Assembly (NCBI GenBank): GCA_018873225.1
Contig: JAEILZ010000005.1
Span: 1,488,001 to 1,552,000 of the forward strand
DNA: 64,000 nucleotides
DNA from: [Phialemoniopsis] sp. UDSM-2020
Lineage: Eukaryota > Ascomycota > Sordariomycetes > Thyridiales > Thyridiaceae
Direction: 5' to 3'
Made by a program: the position numbers and the translations under genes. The notes below the pieces were generated by a model. The model did not search any database, was not told the DNA's origin, and worked only from the letters and a program-made list of their open reading frames with translations. How positions within the stretch are numbered: the first letter of the stretch is position 1; the number at the start of each line of letters is the position of its first letter. Positions 10,034-21,800 of the stretch are shown here, piece after piece.

Positions 10034-13000
10034 ATGCCGCCGCTTGTTCCGCGTAAGAGGCTGCGCCAAGAGTCTCCCACAGGAGAGGCGAGGCCGTCTA
10101 AAGCCGCGAAAGGCAACAGCAAGGGCAAAGCTCCTGCCGCAACTCCTCGGAAGGCAACCCTCTACGACGACCTGGATCAGACGGGAAGCAATGGAACTCT
10201 CAAACGCGACAACTCAGCTTTACAGCACCTTGAAGCACTCGACGATGACGATGAGGATAGCGACCTCACGTCACTGTCTGACGGTGACTTTGAGGACGTC
10301 TCCATCGCCAAGCGGCCAAAGGTAGAGGAGTCAGGCGATGAAGATGATGACGACGACATCGAATTCGAGGATGTCGAGGCGCCTCGAACCTCTATTTTGG
10401 ACGCGCAAGAACCTACTGGGGATCTTGAACTTACCCTCATCAGAGATCCGAGGGTCCCTCTGACCAAAGCGTTCGGCGATAAGAAAGGACCGTCGAAGCG
10501 CGACCGCCAAACTCGAAATGCAAGCCATTGCGTCCATGTCCAGCTACTGCTGTGGCACAATGCAGTACGGAATGCGTGGTTATGCGATCCTGAGGTTCAG
10601 GGGATCCTTCTCTCACATCTTCCCTCAAGCATGTGGGATGAGGTCGACCGGTGGCGCCGCACTTCGGGACTGGAAGTTCCCAAGGAGGAGCCTCCCAAGA
10701 AGTCGGCAGCAGGCAAAGCAAAGGGCCGAGGAAGGCCCAGTAAACAACCCGCTAAGCGGGGAGGGGACTGGGATACGGCTGCGACGCGACTAGAGCAAGG
10801 GGCACCAGACATGAGCCATGGTGATCCCCTGTTCCGCCTTATGAAGGCGTTGTCGATGTGGTGGAAGAAGAGGTTCACCGTTTCAGCACCGGGCATTCGA
10901 AAGCAGGGCTATATGTCTCTCGAGCGCCTCGATCGCCTTGTGAAAGGCTACAAGAACGAGGAGCATGACGATGAGCGGTTCGGAGAGCGCATTCGTGGTG
11001 TAGAAGAGTTCAGAGTCTATGCCCAACAGTGCGCCGGTAGTCGGGACGTTGGCGCCCAGCTCTTTACCGCCCTCCTTCGTGGTCTCGGGCTCGAGGCGCG
11101 GCTGGTGGCCAATCTCCAACCGGTTGGCTTTGGTTGGAACAAGTTTGAAGATGCTGACGAGGAGGAGCACGAAACAGCCAATGGAGCGGGCTCAAAGAAG
11201 AACGCGGCTGCCAACAAAATGAAGGATTCAGAGACGTCATCATCGAAGGATCAGACAAAGCAGGCAAAGAGAAAATCCCGAAAACAGACGAAAGACGACT
11301 CGGACGAAGCAGATGAGTTCGAACTTCATGCAATAGACAGCGATGATGACTCGGTCATCATGCTACCGCCAGTCAAGCAGCAAAAGAAGAAGACAAGGGC
11401 CTATGATAAGGACCTGGAGTACCCGCACTACTGGACCGAAGTCCTTTCGCCGGTGACCAACAAATATCTCCCTGTCGATGCCATTGTCAAGGCCGTGGTG
11501 GCGACCAGCCGGGAACTCGTCGAGTCGCTCGAGCCGAGAGGTGCGAAAGCCGACAAGGCGAAGCAGGTCATGGCATACATCGTTGGCTATTCGCAAGATG
11601 GGACCGCCAAAGATGTCACCGTCAGATACTTGAAGCGACAAATGCTGCCCGGGCGCACGAAGGGCGTGCGCTATCCCATCGCTAAGATTCCGGTCTACAA
11701 TAAAAACGGCAAAGTGAAGCGATACGACCCATTTGACTGGTTTCGGTTCGCCCTGCGCGGCTATGTGCGCGGTGGGAAGAACCAGCCCCTTACTGATGTA
11801 GACGAGGAGGAAGACTCAACCGATCTCAAGCCGGCCAAGCCGGAGAAGAAAGAAGTGAAAGAGGGCGAGGAAACACTACAATACTACAAGCAGTCTCAGG
11901 AATACGCTCTCGAGAGACATCTGAGACGCGAGGAGGCACTGCTACCGAGAGCTAAGCCAGTCAAAGTGTTCAAGAGCAAAGGCAAGGGCGGAGATGTCAA
12001 CGAGGAAGACGTGTATCTGCGCAAGGACGTAGTCAATGTCAAGAGCGCAGAGACATGGCACAAGCAGGGCCGCGCGCCAATCCCTGGCCAGCGCCCGCTC
12101 AAGAAGGTGCCCTATCGAGCAGCGACGACGAATCGACGCCGCGAAATTGCCGAGGCGGAGGCTGCGACCGGGGAAAAGGTGCTGCAGGGGCTTTACAGCT
12201 TTGACCAGACGGACTGGATCATCCCCCCGCCCATCGAGAACGGAGTCATTCCGAAGAACGAATACGGAAACATCGATCTATTTGCCGAGCACATGTGTCC
12301 CGAAGGCGCAGTGCATGTCCCCTATCGGGGTGCCGTGAAGGTGTGCAAACGACTCGATATTGACTTTGCCGAGGCCGTTGTCGACTTTGAATTCGGACAC
12401 CGCATGGCTGTGCCGGTTATACAAGGTGTAGTAATCGCCGAGGAGTACCACGACCAAGTGATGGAGGAACTGGCCAAGGACGAGGCCGAGAAGGCAAGGA
12501 AAGAGGACGAAAAGCGCCGCAAGGCAGCGATGGGCATGTGGAGGAAGATGCTTATGGGAATGCGCATTGCGAGACGGATTGAGCAGGACTACGGCAAGAT
12601 CGACGAGAACGAGTACATCTTCGGGCACGATCATTCAGCGACGAGAATGCATGACCTGGCAGGCGGGGGCGATGGGGGTCTGGAGGATGAGGACATGGCC
12701 GGCGGTTTCCTGCCCGATGGATTCGAGGAAGATGGGGACCATCTTGCGCCAGAGACCTCAAGCTTCTTCCCCGTGGCACACGACGACGAAGATGGAGAAG
12801 ATGGAGACACCGGGCTAGTTGTTGAAGATCATCGGCAAAACGACGCAAGCGCCGTCCTAGCGCCCGCCCACTTAGACGAGTCGGAGTCGGAGGCAGAGCC
12901 AGCTAAACCTCGTGGAAAGGAGTGCGCACTGGCCCGAAGAAGACCTACACGGGCCCAGCAAAGGAAATTGCTATCTTCCGATGAGGAGGAGTCCGAGCTG

Positions 13001-13042
13001 ACCGAGCTTGAGCTCGACTCGGATGCGGATTATGTAAATTAA
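10034..13042 (+). CDS. rad4: DNA damage-recognition protein Rad4/XPC (Rhp41-like)
   Basis: Uninterrupted 1002-residue frame. The N-terminal 120 residues are acidic and disordered (DDDDEDSDLTSLSDGD). A transglutaminase-homology fold follows, with QLLLWHNAVRNAW and later the AQLFTALLRGLGLEARLVA strand-helix. It is interrupted by a Lys/Ser insertion and resumes with YPHYWTEVLSP. BHD1 begins near YALERHLRREEALLP, BHD2 contains VYLRKDVVNVKSAETWHKQGR, and BHD3 contains NIDLFAEHMCPEGAVHVPY and VVDFEFGHRMAVPVIQGVV. The tail is acidic (SDEEESELTELELDSD). Rad4/XPC with Rad23 opens lesion-containing duplex DNA and starts global nucleotide-excision repair in the nucleus. All DNA-binding modules are present and length is typical for filamentous fungi. 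Confidence 0.95.
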   Translation: MPPLVPRKRLRQESPTGEARPSKAAKGNSKGKAPAATPRKATLYDDLDQTGSNGTLKRDNSALQHLEALDDDDEDSDLTSLSDGDFEDVSIAKRPKVEESGDEDDDDDIEFEDVEAPRTSILDAQEPTGDLELTLIRDPRVPLTKAFGDKKGPSKRDRQTRNASHCVHVQLLLWHNAVRNAWLCDPEVQGILLSHLPSSMWDEVDRWRRTSGLEVPKEEPPKKSAAGKAKGRGRPSKQPAKRGGDWDTAATRLEQGAPDMSHGDPLFRLMKALSMWWKKRFTVSAPGIRKQGYMSLERLDRLVKGYKNEEHDDERFGERIRGVEEFRVYAQQCAGSRDVGAQLFTALLRGLGLEARLVANLQPVGFGWNKFEDADEEEHETANGAGSKKNAAANKMKDSETSSSKDQTKQAKRKSRKQTKDDSDEADEFELHAIDSDDDSVIMLPPVKQQKKKTRAYDKDLEYPHYWTEVLSPVTNKYLPVDAIVKAVVATSRELVESLEPRGAKADKAKQVMAYIVGYSQDGTAKDVTVRYLKRQMLPGRTKGVRYPIAKIPVYNKNGKVKRYDPFDWFRFALRGYVRGGKNQPLTDVDEEEDSTDLKPAKPEKKEVKEGEETLQYYKQSQEYALERHLRREEALLPRAKPVKVFKSKGKGGDVNEEDVYLRKDVVNVKSAETWHKQGRAPIPGQRPLKKVPYRAATTNRRREIAEAEAATGEKVLQGLYSFDQTDWIIPPPIENGVIPKNEYGNIDLFAEHMCPEGAVHVPYRGAVKVCKRLDIDFAEAVVDFEFGHRMAVPVIQGVVIAEEYHDQVMEELAKDEAEKARKEDEKRRKAAMGMWRKMLMGMRIARRIEQDYGKIDENEYIFGHDHSATRMHDLAGGGDGGLEDEDMAGGFLPDGFEEDGDHLAPETSSFFPVAHDDEDGEDGDTGLVVEDHRQNDASAVLAPAHLDESESEAEPAKPRGKECALARRRPTRAQQRKLLSSDEEESELTELELDSDADYVN

Positions 13043-14075
13043 TTATCCTCTTGCTATGTAGACCCCGAGGTTTCAGCCAGCAAAATGGTAGTGTCAACCT
13101 TGAACTTACCCATTAGACCTAGACCGTGTTTTGGCATGGGGTATGCGCTGGTAAATAGCATTGGTGTTTCGATAATGTAAGCCTTGCTGCGATGTCCGGA
13201 TCCAGTAATTGTACATCCAGGGATCGGAGGTTTTGCAACACCGACCTTCCTTGGGGTGCGGGCGTGCCTGCTGTTGGCCGCATGCATATTTATCGCCCAC
13301 TCTGGGTTGCAGTTCCGCCTCATCACCCGCTCCATTGATGCCTCCTCCAGAAAAAAGTACAGCTTCGGTGACGGGGCTCGGCTGGGATTTCAGGCATCGC
13401 TCAGCGGTCTTTTGCTCGTTTGTAGTCAATACATACTTGTCTATCATTCACTTGAACGACACCCGCGTCTAGTCAAGTCCTGTTGCAGTGCTGGCTGGCC
13501 CCTCCTGCAAACGGCCGATGACAACTTCCACCACCACCACACCACCTGGGGCACAGCTGCGATTTCACCTGCTTCTCACATTGACGGTCAGGATCAGACA
13601 TACCTTCTTGGGTCACTAGCAGGTCTTTCTGGCACCGCAGTGACTAATTTCTCATTCTCACTCCTCGGGCGTCAGCTTCTTACCTTCCATGAAGGCAAAG
13701 CTACGTTTGTCCGGTACCTCCCCGACCAACCACTGTCCGTCTGCACTTTCCCTCACCACAGTTCCCTTCAACACAGACTTGACATTCACTCTACCAAACC
13801 ACAGTCTGATATCGGTGAGTTACACATTTTACACTTCTCCAAAAATTCCTAGCACCATATCCTGGCCCGCCAGTCTTTCAAATTCTCTTCACTTCTTCTG
13901 CTGGCCACTTACTTCCCGGTGAATGGAGGTCTCAGCATCCCAGGATCTTCTCCAAGGCCATTTGCCTATCTATTCTTGGAAAATCCTTGACGGTCTCGGC
14001 TCCCTCCGCTGTCAAGTACTTATGTCAAACACTTGTCACTTTCTTTGATTGACCATAGCACCGCCCAACCTAGAC
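13043..14075. other. Intergenic region upstream of the RBR ligase
   Basis: The final 400 bases are pyrimidine-rich (runs of CT and CCACC), typical of fungal promoters and leaders. A 222-codon plus-strand frame at 13184-13852 lacks an ATG start and any family resemblance. Confidence 0.5.
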
Positions 14076-17000
14076 ATGGGCAACACAAGATCCAAATCTA
14101 TGAAGCGAATGTGCCAACGGGACGAACATAGCCTGACGGGAGTACAGGTAAACCATGCTCGCCCTCAACTACAGCCCAACGTCTCGATAAATCCTCACCG
14201 CAACAAGCCGGAAGATCAGCCCAAAATGGAGGCAGAGCAACATGTCGTCTGGGTCGATGATGATGATGATACACCTCCACGCACTCTGGCAGCACAGGCG
14301 CAAGAGGAATCGGAGTCCTCCACGCCCGAGTCTGATACTCTGACACAGGACTCCTGTCTACAGTCTGTCCTGAGTCTCTTCCCCGACATATGCGTTGAGT
14401 ATCTGCAAAAGACGTCCGAAGACAAGGGACATGATCACGCTGTAGTGATTGCTCACATACTGGATTCGATCGACAATGGCGAAGACTACCCTAGGCGCGC
14501 ACGGAAGAGGAAGCGATCCGATGTCGGTGACGGCGACACAGTCGACGACGAGGTTACCATAGCCACCAAGAAATTCAGCAACCCAGATCGCCAGCCCGGA
14601 CACTACGACACGAACCGTGTCCGACTTGTCAAGACCTTGTTGGTGCAGAATTTCCCCAGGGTCCCGTGTGTGAAGCTGTACAGCCTTCTTGAGAGCCATA
14701 ACTTTTTTCTCTTCCCGACGTGTCTCGCCATAGGGAAGATCGTTGACGACTGGAGTGAAGAGAATCCTCCGTTCCGCTACAAAGTACGACCGACCAAGGA
14801 AATGGCTGAGTACTGCATGGACAACCTACCCACGGCGATTGAGAAGGCGACTAGTGCTCTGGAGCGAGAGCTTCTCGAGGAGTTTCGGGCCGCCAAGATC
14901 GTCTTACAAGCGCAGCGCCAACAGCGGGCCGCCGAGAAGCAGCGGGAGCAGGAGGAGGAAGACAACTTCGAGAGAGCAAGGCTGGCGGGAAAGATCCGGG
15001 AATGCGGCTGTTGCTTTGTGGACACGCCTGAGAATCGCATGGTCCATTGCAATGGCAGCCATTCCGGAGAGGATCGCCACGTAAGTCAAATTTGGAGAGA
15101 TCGAAGATAAGTAAGTGCTAACAAAATCCTAGTGGTTCTGTCGAGAATGCTGCCGGCGAGCCGCGGAGACTGAAATTGGACTCTCGAAATACCAGCTTGC
15201 TTGCCTTTCAATGGAAGGATGCCAAGGCGGATTCTCGAACGACCAGCGAGAGCTCTTCCTTGACGAAGGCATGAAGACTGCTCTGGAGCGCATTGAGCAG
15301 GAGGCGTTGTTGCGAATGGCGGGCATCGAGAACCTCGAGACCTGCCCGTTTTGCCCATATGCCGCAGAATACCCCCCGATGGAAGAGAACAAGGAATTTC
15401 GCTGCGAGAGGGAGGAGTGTGCGATAGTGAGCTGCCGACTTTGCCGGAAAGAGACGCACATTCCCAAGACATGCGCCGAGGCCGAGCGGGAGAATGGCGA
15501 TTCGGCGCGGCGCGCTATCGAGGAGGCCATGACGGCCGCTTTGATTCGGACGTGCAACAAATGTGAGAACTATGACCTCAAGTCTGGTTGCACAGGGCTA
15601 ACAAGTTATAGGCGGCACTCCCTTCATCAAGGAAGAGGGTTGCAACAAGATGATGTGCACTCGAGCCGGCTGCAGAAACGTCCAGTGTTACGTATGCCAC
15701 AAGTCTTGCGATTATTCGCATTTCGATGACAACTCTCGTGGCGGTAAACAAGGCAACTGTCCCTTGTTTGAGAATGTCGCAGAGCGTCATGAGCGGGAGG
15801 TTCGACAGGCAGAGGAGCGAGCTCGCCAAGAGGCCGTAGCAGCCAACCCTGATGTGGACGTGGATATGCTGAAGATCAATGTGTCTGATCGAGTCAAGAA
15901 GGACGAGGAGGAGAAGCGCAAGGCCCGGGGTCCACGCCATGTCGTCCAGGTGCCCATGCCACCGGCTGCGCAACTTCTAGGTTAGTGACCGATTATCTGC
16001 TTTCGGGTGTATGAGAAGGAAAAGTCAGAAGATTCGATGAGGGATCTGGTCAAGCATGAGTGGAGAAGTGCAAAAACACTAAGGTTAACGAACATTGCAG
16101 GTCGGGCTCCGGCTCTTCCAGGTCGCGCTGAGGTTCTAGATGCGGGTAGACGTGCCATTGAAGCTCGCCTTGGCGTGGGCATAGATCCTCAGCGATTAGT
16201 TATCGCGCAGCAAAATAATGGACGGCCACATGCTCCCGCGGGTCGCCAGGTTGCGATTGCTGCAAACAACGGTGTGCCTCAACAGATCGCCCTCCAACCT
16301 CCCCATCACTTTCCAGTTCGAGTGCCACCAGCACCCGAGCAACCTCGCCAGCCTCAGCAGCCTCGCCAGCCTGCGAATGCTGGAAACAACCCTGTTGCTC
16401 AAGAGATCGTCCAGCCCCCTCAACAACATCAATTGCCACCCGATCAGCCTCGGCAGTTTGCAGCGATACCGGAGGAGTATCAACCTCCTAGAAGAGAAGA
16501 GCCGCTCGCCTTCGCTAATCTCCGTCAGATTGCGGGGCAGGAGCAGATTGATGCAGTCTACTTGTCACTTCAGCAAGCTGTGGCAGAGCATGGAGCGCGC
16601 ATGGAGCAACGGGCACGGGAGCAGGCGGACCGCAATCAATTCCTCGCGGCATACGTACAAGACAACGGGGGTGGACAGAGAGCACTGGGCGTTGCACAGC
16701 TGGAGCGCCGGGTCCTGAGAGCCAGGGTTTCGGTCCAGATGACAAGCGATGATGTTGCCAAGCGAGACAGAACTCTGCAGCGTGCGAAGGCGTATCTGGA
16801 GGTTATGAAGGCAACGCATAGTCCCGACCCCCGCAACATCCAGCAGGCTGCCTTCGAAGTCGAGAAGTGCAAGGCCAAGTTGCAAGCCGCGCAAGCGGAG
16901 TACGAGCGAGCCAAACAGGAACATGACGAAGCGGCGCGCGAGTTGTCACCCGCACAGGCGCCTCCACCACAGGCTGGAGCTGAGCCCCCTGCCCCTCGAG

Positions 17001-17095
17001 AGCGTATTGGGGTGCCTCCGCCATATGTTCCCTTGCCTATGGGTAGCCTTGCTCACAGACGCCATGGAGGACTAGGTGACGGACAGGGACGATAA
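14076..17095 (+). CDS. RBR-type E3 ubiquitin ligase, RNF216/TRIAD3-like
   Basis: Four exons (14076-15080, 15133-15562, 15612-15980, 16101-17095) give 932 residues; all three joins keep frame. The N-terminal 330 residues are mostly disordered, with an acidic VDDDDDTPP patch, and end in an Arg/Glu coiled coil. The RING1-like module starts at CGCCFVDTPENRMVHC. An in-between-RING region follows (TCPFCPYAAEYPP, FRCEREECAIVSCRLC). RING2 contains CNKCGTPFIKEEGCNKMMC, then CYVCHKSCDYSHF. By alignment with parkin-type RBRs, the Cys of EGCNKM should be the catalytic thioester Cys. This spacing and the CGT..IKxEGCNxM signature match RNF216/TRIAD3. A long Gln/Pro-rich tail and a coiled coil close the protein. 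The start at MGNTRSKS fits an N-myristoylation consensus, but an internal ATG at 14226 remains possible. The substrate is unknown. Confidence 0.88.
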
Positions 17096-17430
17096 CTGTT
17101 GCAGGCCGAGGCTCGGCCTTTTGCGTGGATTGCATGACTTCATTTCTGCACTTTCCACTTTCATATTGGAGATATTGTTTCCATGGTTCGGTGTTCCGTT
17201 GCGTCGGGTATATTGCATGGTTTCTGCAGAGCGATTGGAGTCATTGTGCATATTTTTTTTTTCATTAGGATTACTGTCGATTTCTGGCATTCAGCAAGGC
17301 ATGTGCGGATCTTTCATCAAAGATCTGCTAATGAGTGGCATGCCTCCTGAAAGCCTAGTCAGTTAGGAAGTGCGTCCTAAGGACGTATATAATTCTACGA
17401 ATGATACCTCTAAAACTACCGTGCCTGCTG
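17096..17430. other. Short convergent intergenic spacer
   Basis: 3' flanks of the RBR ligase (+) and the Dcc1-like gene (-). It includes a 10-T run near 17254. No gene is seen. Confidence 0.5.
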
Positions 17431-17897
17431 TCACCTGCTCCTCCCAAACTTCTCGTGCCATTTTCCCTTTGGTGCTGGAGCTGGTGCCGAGTTACTTGAT
17501 TCAGGCACGAGCTCGATTGTCTCATGGACTGTGGCAATGGCTGTCATGCCGGGCTGGGGTATATATCCGGGTGCCTCAGTGGCAGCGGTGGCTTTCAGAA
17601 TGATGAGTGCATTTGACGTGTTCTTTTGGCGCAAAGACCAAGTCTTGTCTGCCGTCTTGAGGAGGGCGGCAGCAGGCGAAGACTCGATCCTTAAGCTGGA
17701 CCGGGACATGGATGTTAGACACCAGAGCATGCGTCGGTCGTAACCGATATGTTGCACAATTACGGGACGCCGACTTACGTGGGGGGTTCATCGCTCTCGA
17801 GAAGGGCTTGGAGCTCTGCGGGTAGCTCGAGCAGCTTGTAGCCAACACCGTCCGGTGCGGAGTGAAGAGGGATGCCCTTGTTGTCCTGGCTCGGCAT
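17431..17897 (-). CDS. dcc1: Short Dcc1-like sister-chromatid cohesion protein
   Basis: Two exons (17779-17897 and 17431-17695) split by an 83-nt intron with a GTAAGT donor encode 127 residues. Recognition rests on GYKLLELPAELQALLES near the N-terminus and on ALLKTADKTWSLRQKNTSNAL. These match the LLELP and KTYxLrxxxTSN patches of Dcc1, a subunit of the Ctf18-Dcc1-Ctf8 clamp loader acting in cohesion and replication. Animal and yeast Dcc1 are about 330-400 residues, with winged-helix domains that bind DNA and polymerase epsilon. Here the frame stops soon after a KWHEKFGRSR tail. Only about 335 bp separate this stop from the next gene, and no further exon is visible. So either the protein is naturally short in this lineage or it has been truncated. 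It is divergent from the Bud3-type gene. Confidence 0.75.
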
Positions 17898-18890
17898 TGT
17901 CTTTATCGTGCGGTTGGTGCCAGGAAGAGGGACCTTGTGAGGAGGGAGGGATCAAGGACACGAAGTCAAGCACTGACTAATAGCACACAGTGCACAGTAG
18001 TAGTTGAAACAAGGTACCGGTCTAAGATGATCAGAGGTCTCAGTGCCGGCCGGGCTGTGGTTGGTGTAAGAGCTGAAAATAGAAGGTGGGGTGAGCCCGG
18101 AGATCTGGGATCTGGGCGGGTGTTTCGTCTGGCCTGGCCCGTGTGTCTGATTTTGGTGTGTTTACTTTGAAGTGGGGAGGGAGACCATCAAAACATCAAA
18201 AAACATCACCTTTGCCCAGAACGCGTTCGCGTCTTTGAAAAGAGCCCAAAAACCCCTGCTACATCCCCCAATCAGCCCCATGCAATTGAACAAGGCCCCC
18301 CCAGACCGACAAACCACGACCAACTCCGTAAACCGGTTTCTCATTCCTTGCGACCGTCTCACCGACCGCCTTTTCCCACAATTGGCAATTTGAGGCTTAT
18401 CGACACCCGCACAAAGAAAACCAGGCGCTTTCCAGCATTCCAGTCGCTCCAGATTGGTCCACTTGTTTTGCGGCTCCTACCGACGACATACATTGCTAGA
18501 CGAGAGATCTCTGCGCCGACTTTTGCGCCCATCACAACCGCCAATTCGGTGCTGCTGCAGGCCTGGTATCACCGAACGAGAGAGCGGCTGCAGTCGAGGC
18601 CCAAGTGCGAGTCTGACCGCGCGCACAACCAGACGCACACACCCGCAAACAACAACGGGTGTTGCCGCAGAACAACCACACGAAAAGCGCGCCGGTTGCA
18701 GGTTCGCATGTTTACCTTGAGATATTGAGACATAGAATCACTGCCTCGCGTGTGCGACAACCCCGCCTGACTATCCTCCAAACCCCGCCTGACGTCTGCC
18801 ACCCTTCCTTCGACAGTTGACGATCTTTTGGCATTAGCATTCATCGCCCCCGTTCGCAGATTAGCCATGCGCGAGGCCCATTGAGCGACC
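17898..18890. other. Shared divergent promoter region of dcc1-like and bud3-like genes
   Basis: Nearly 1 kb between two divergent starts. The half next to 18890 is C/A-rich with CCAACCCCGCCTGAC-type repeats (near 18760-18795), typical of a long 5' leader. No ORF of note is seen. Confidence 0.5.
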
Positions 18891-21800
18891 ATGGTCCGTG
18901 TCACCGAGGAGCTGGCTCTCTCGCCAGAGCAAAATACTCTCTACTACGCCAATGACCCTCTCCTCGGACATCTTCCCGTCTTGGTCTTCCACGGCCCCTC
19001 GACGACTGCAAACTACACACTGAACAGCTCGCGGGTGCAAATCCATGTATACAGCCCGGCTGGCTTTGCTTCCTTTCCGCGAATCACCATCTCTCCAACC
19101 TCACCTTTCTACAGCGTCGTCAGCCATCTACCGCGAGAATTCCAGGGCGACGAGATATGCAGAGGGTTAGCCTTTGGACTGTTCAAATACTTCACGGAGT
19201 TGCCCGAAGCCGTCAAGAATCATGTCAGGAATCAATACCCCACCACCCGTGGGCGACGACCGGGCTCCGCGCCGGCGCTCTTTGGCGAACAACACGCGGC
19301 GGACCTGGCAAAGTCAATGACCAAGTCCGATCTGATCGCCGAGACTGTACGGGTGCTGCAGTCGGCCCTTCAGACGCAACACCTCAGCAATGTAGATATA
19401 GACTTTGTCCTGCCGCCAGGTGCCATTATTCCTCTGCAACCAGAGGATCTGGAAGAGGTCCCCGAAGACGAAGACGATATCCTTGACCCGACCCTGCGAA
19501 TGTACGGCATGTATACGCCTTTGGTCAAGCTGTTTGGAGAGCCGATATTTCTTCCCACATCAAAGCTCCGTAGGGCACCCTCGCGGCCTACCTCGATTAA
19601 CCGGAGCAAGTCGTTCTCCCGAGACCAGAAAGTGGAGCTCAGGATGAAGATGGGAGAGCTCGTGGACACCGAGGAGCGCTACGTCATGAAGCTCAACGAA
19701 CTGGTGAAGCATATCGCAGACGATTTCCGTCAGAGAGCCAACAACCGTTCAGAAGGAAGCATAAGTCCCACTACGGACGAGGTCGAGCGACTGTTTCCAA
19801 CATCGGCAGATCGTATTCTTCAGATCAACTCGGCATTCGTCCAGGAGCTTCGCAAGGTCATGGATGAGAGCGAACAAGAGGCAGTCAAAGACTGGGACAG
19901 CTCTGTACCCTCTTCACGCCTCGGAGGCCAGGTCAAGGCCAAGGACCCTAGCGGCGCCCTTGCCATGGCCAGACTTTTCCTTGACTGGTTTCCCAGGTTC
20001 ACGGATTGCTACCAAGACTACATTCGAGCAAGTCAAAACTTCCCACAGCTGCTGAATCAGTTTCTGGACAAGCAGTCGAGCTTCCGGGCACGCGTCGTAC
20101 AGACCGGCGAGCAAGCTCTTCGTTCAATACTGATCGAGCCTGTTCAACGACTCCCGCGGTACAGTCTTTTCATTGACCAGATCGTTGGGTGTCTCCCTAT
20201 CACCCACCCTGCCCTTCAGCTTATGCTTAAGGCTCGCGACATCATCACCAACATCTGCTCTATGGATGAGCCCCTGCAAGACAAACCACATGTCGCGAGC
20301 CGTCTGCGGAACATGATCGAGTGCTGGCCAGTCGATCTTGAGCCGAAAGGCAGGCTGGTACTGGCTGTGGATTATGTCGAGCTTGCGGCGCCATATGAGT
20401 CCACACCTCACAATCTCGACATGCAGGACAGAGCAGGCATGTTCCTGGTCTTTAGTGATTGCATTGTCATGGTCAAGAAGAAGGGAGCTACGACGCTGAC
20501 GAGTCGAGACTTGCTTCGAGAGGTTGACAAACCTTCGCCGGCCGGATTACTCGCTTCCATGACAAATGCAGCCGGTGGACAGGGCACTTACGAATTTGTT
20601 TTCACCGGATGGCACGACCTTGCTGATGTGCGTTTCACCGAGTCTGATAATGGCAGGCTTGTCTGGATGGCATCTACTCGGGAGATGCGAGGCTCACACG
20701 CTGGTGTCACCAGCAAGGCGGTAACGTCCAGATGCTTTGTCCTCCAAGAGTCTTTCGAATCGAAAGCTGCAAAGTGGACGGAGGAAATTGTCAAGGCCCG
20801 CATCGAAGGCCGTTTCTCCGAGACCGAACGCGAAGACCCGACGTGGACTCTCCGCTCGGTCAGAATGCCTGACAACAACTTTGGTCTTCATGCCGCTGTT
20901 TTCCAAGAAGCCGCTGAGCAGCTCGTCGAAGGGCGTAAGGAGCCTGCTGCGATACGTGTCGTATTGGACAACGAGAAGGGGACGAAGGGAGCACCGGTCG
21001 GGCACTACGGCGTAGAGATTGTGGTCGAGGTGCGGACTCGTGATATGAAACGAATTACTATGAATACGCTGGGCCTGAATGGGAAGAAGTATACGGACGA
21101 TGTGGCATTAGAGGACTTCCTGCCCACGCTGTCTCGACGCGGTAAGTGAAAGCATCTCTACTATATCGATATCTTATTCTAACGGGCAAGTAGTCGTCCA
21201 GCTTCTCAGTCATCAATGCAACTGCTCAAATCAGCAGCTTGCCCCGGCTCTGGTATCTTACTACACCAAGGTGCTCCGCGGATTGCATTTCACGGCGACT
21301 AGGCCAGAGAGGGCCAGATCGTTCCTGTCCACCTCGCCTGTGAAGCTTCTCTCTAGCTTCCTCGGCGGCACCTCGACACCAATCGAGACTCCTGGCCCAC
21401 AAAGGCCGAGAGCATCGACCACAACTGCTCCACCTCTTCCGCCGAAGCTGACACCCAGGTCAAATAGCCGGCAAGATCTCGTCTCACTGAATGGTTCTAT
21501 TCGAGACCGAAATCAGGGTCAAACCGCGGGGGACTATGAGAGGCCAGAGAACCCGCTCGTGCGACTCGAGCAAACCTTTACTGGGTACGTGGCTGCTCTA
21601 CAGTCACGCAAGGGTCAGTTCGTTGGTAGAACCTTAATGAATAGGTCTACTGTTGATGAGCTGTCTGTCAATGATCTCTACAACAAGCTCATCGAGAGCC
21701 CCTTTGATTGGGAGACGTCATCTGAGTTAGGCGCCGAGGTCATCTTTGCGGCGTTTGAGAAGTTTGCTCGCATTGCTTGGAGAGAGCAGATGGGACCCAT

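Noticed and set aside
13184..13852. 222-codon plus-strand frame between rad4 and the RBR gene
   Set aside because: Begins without ATG, no family resemblance, and lies in promoter-like CT-rich sequence.
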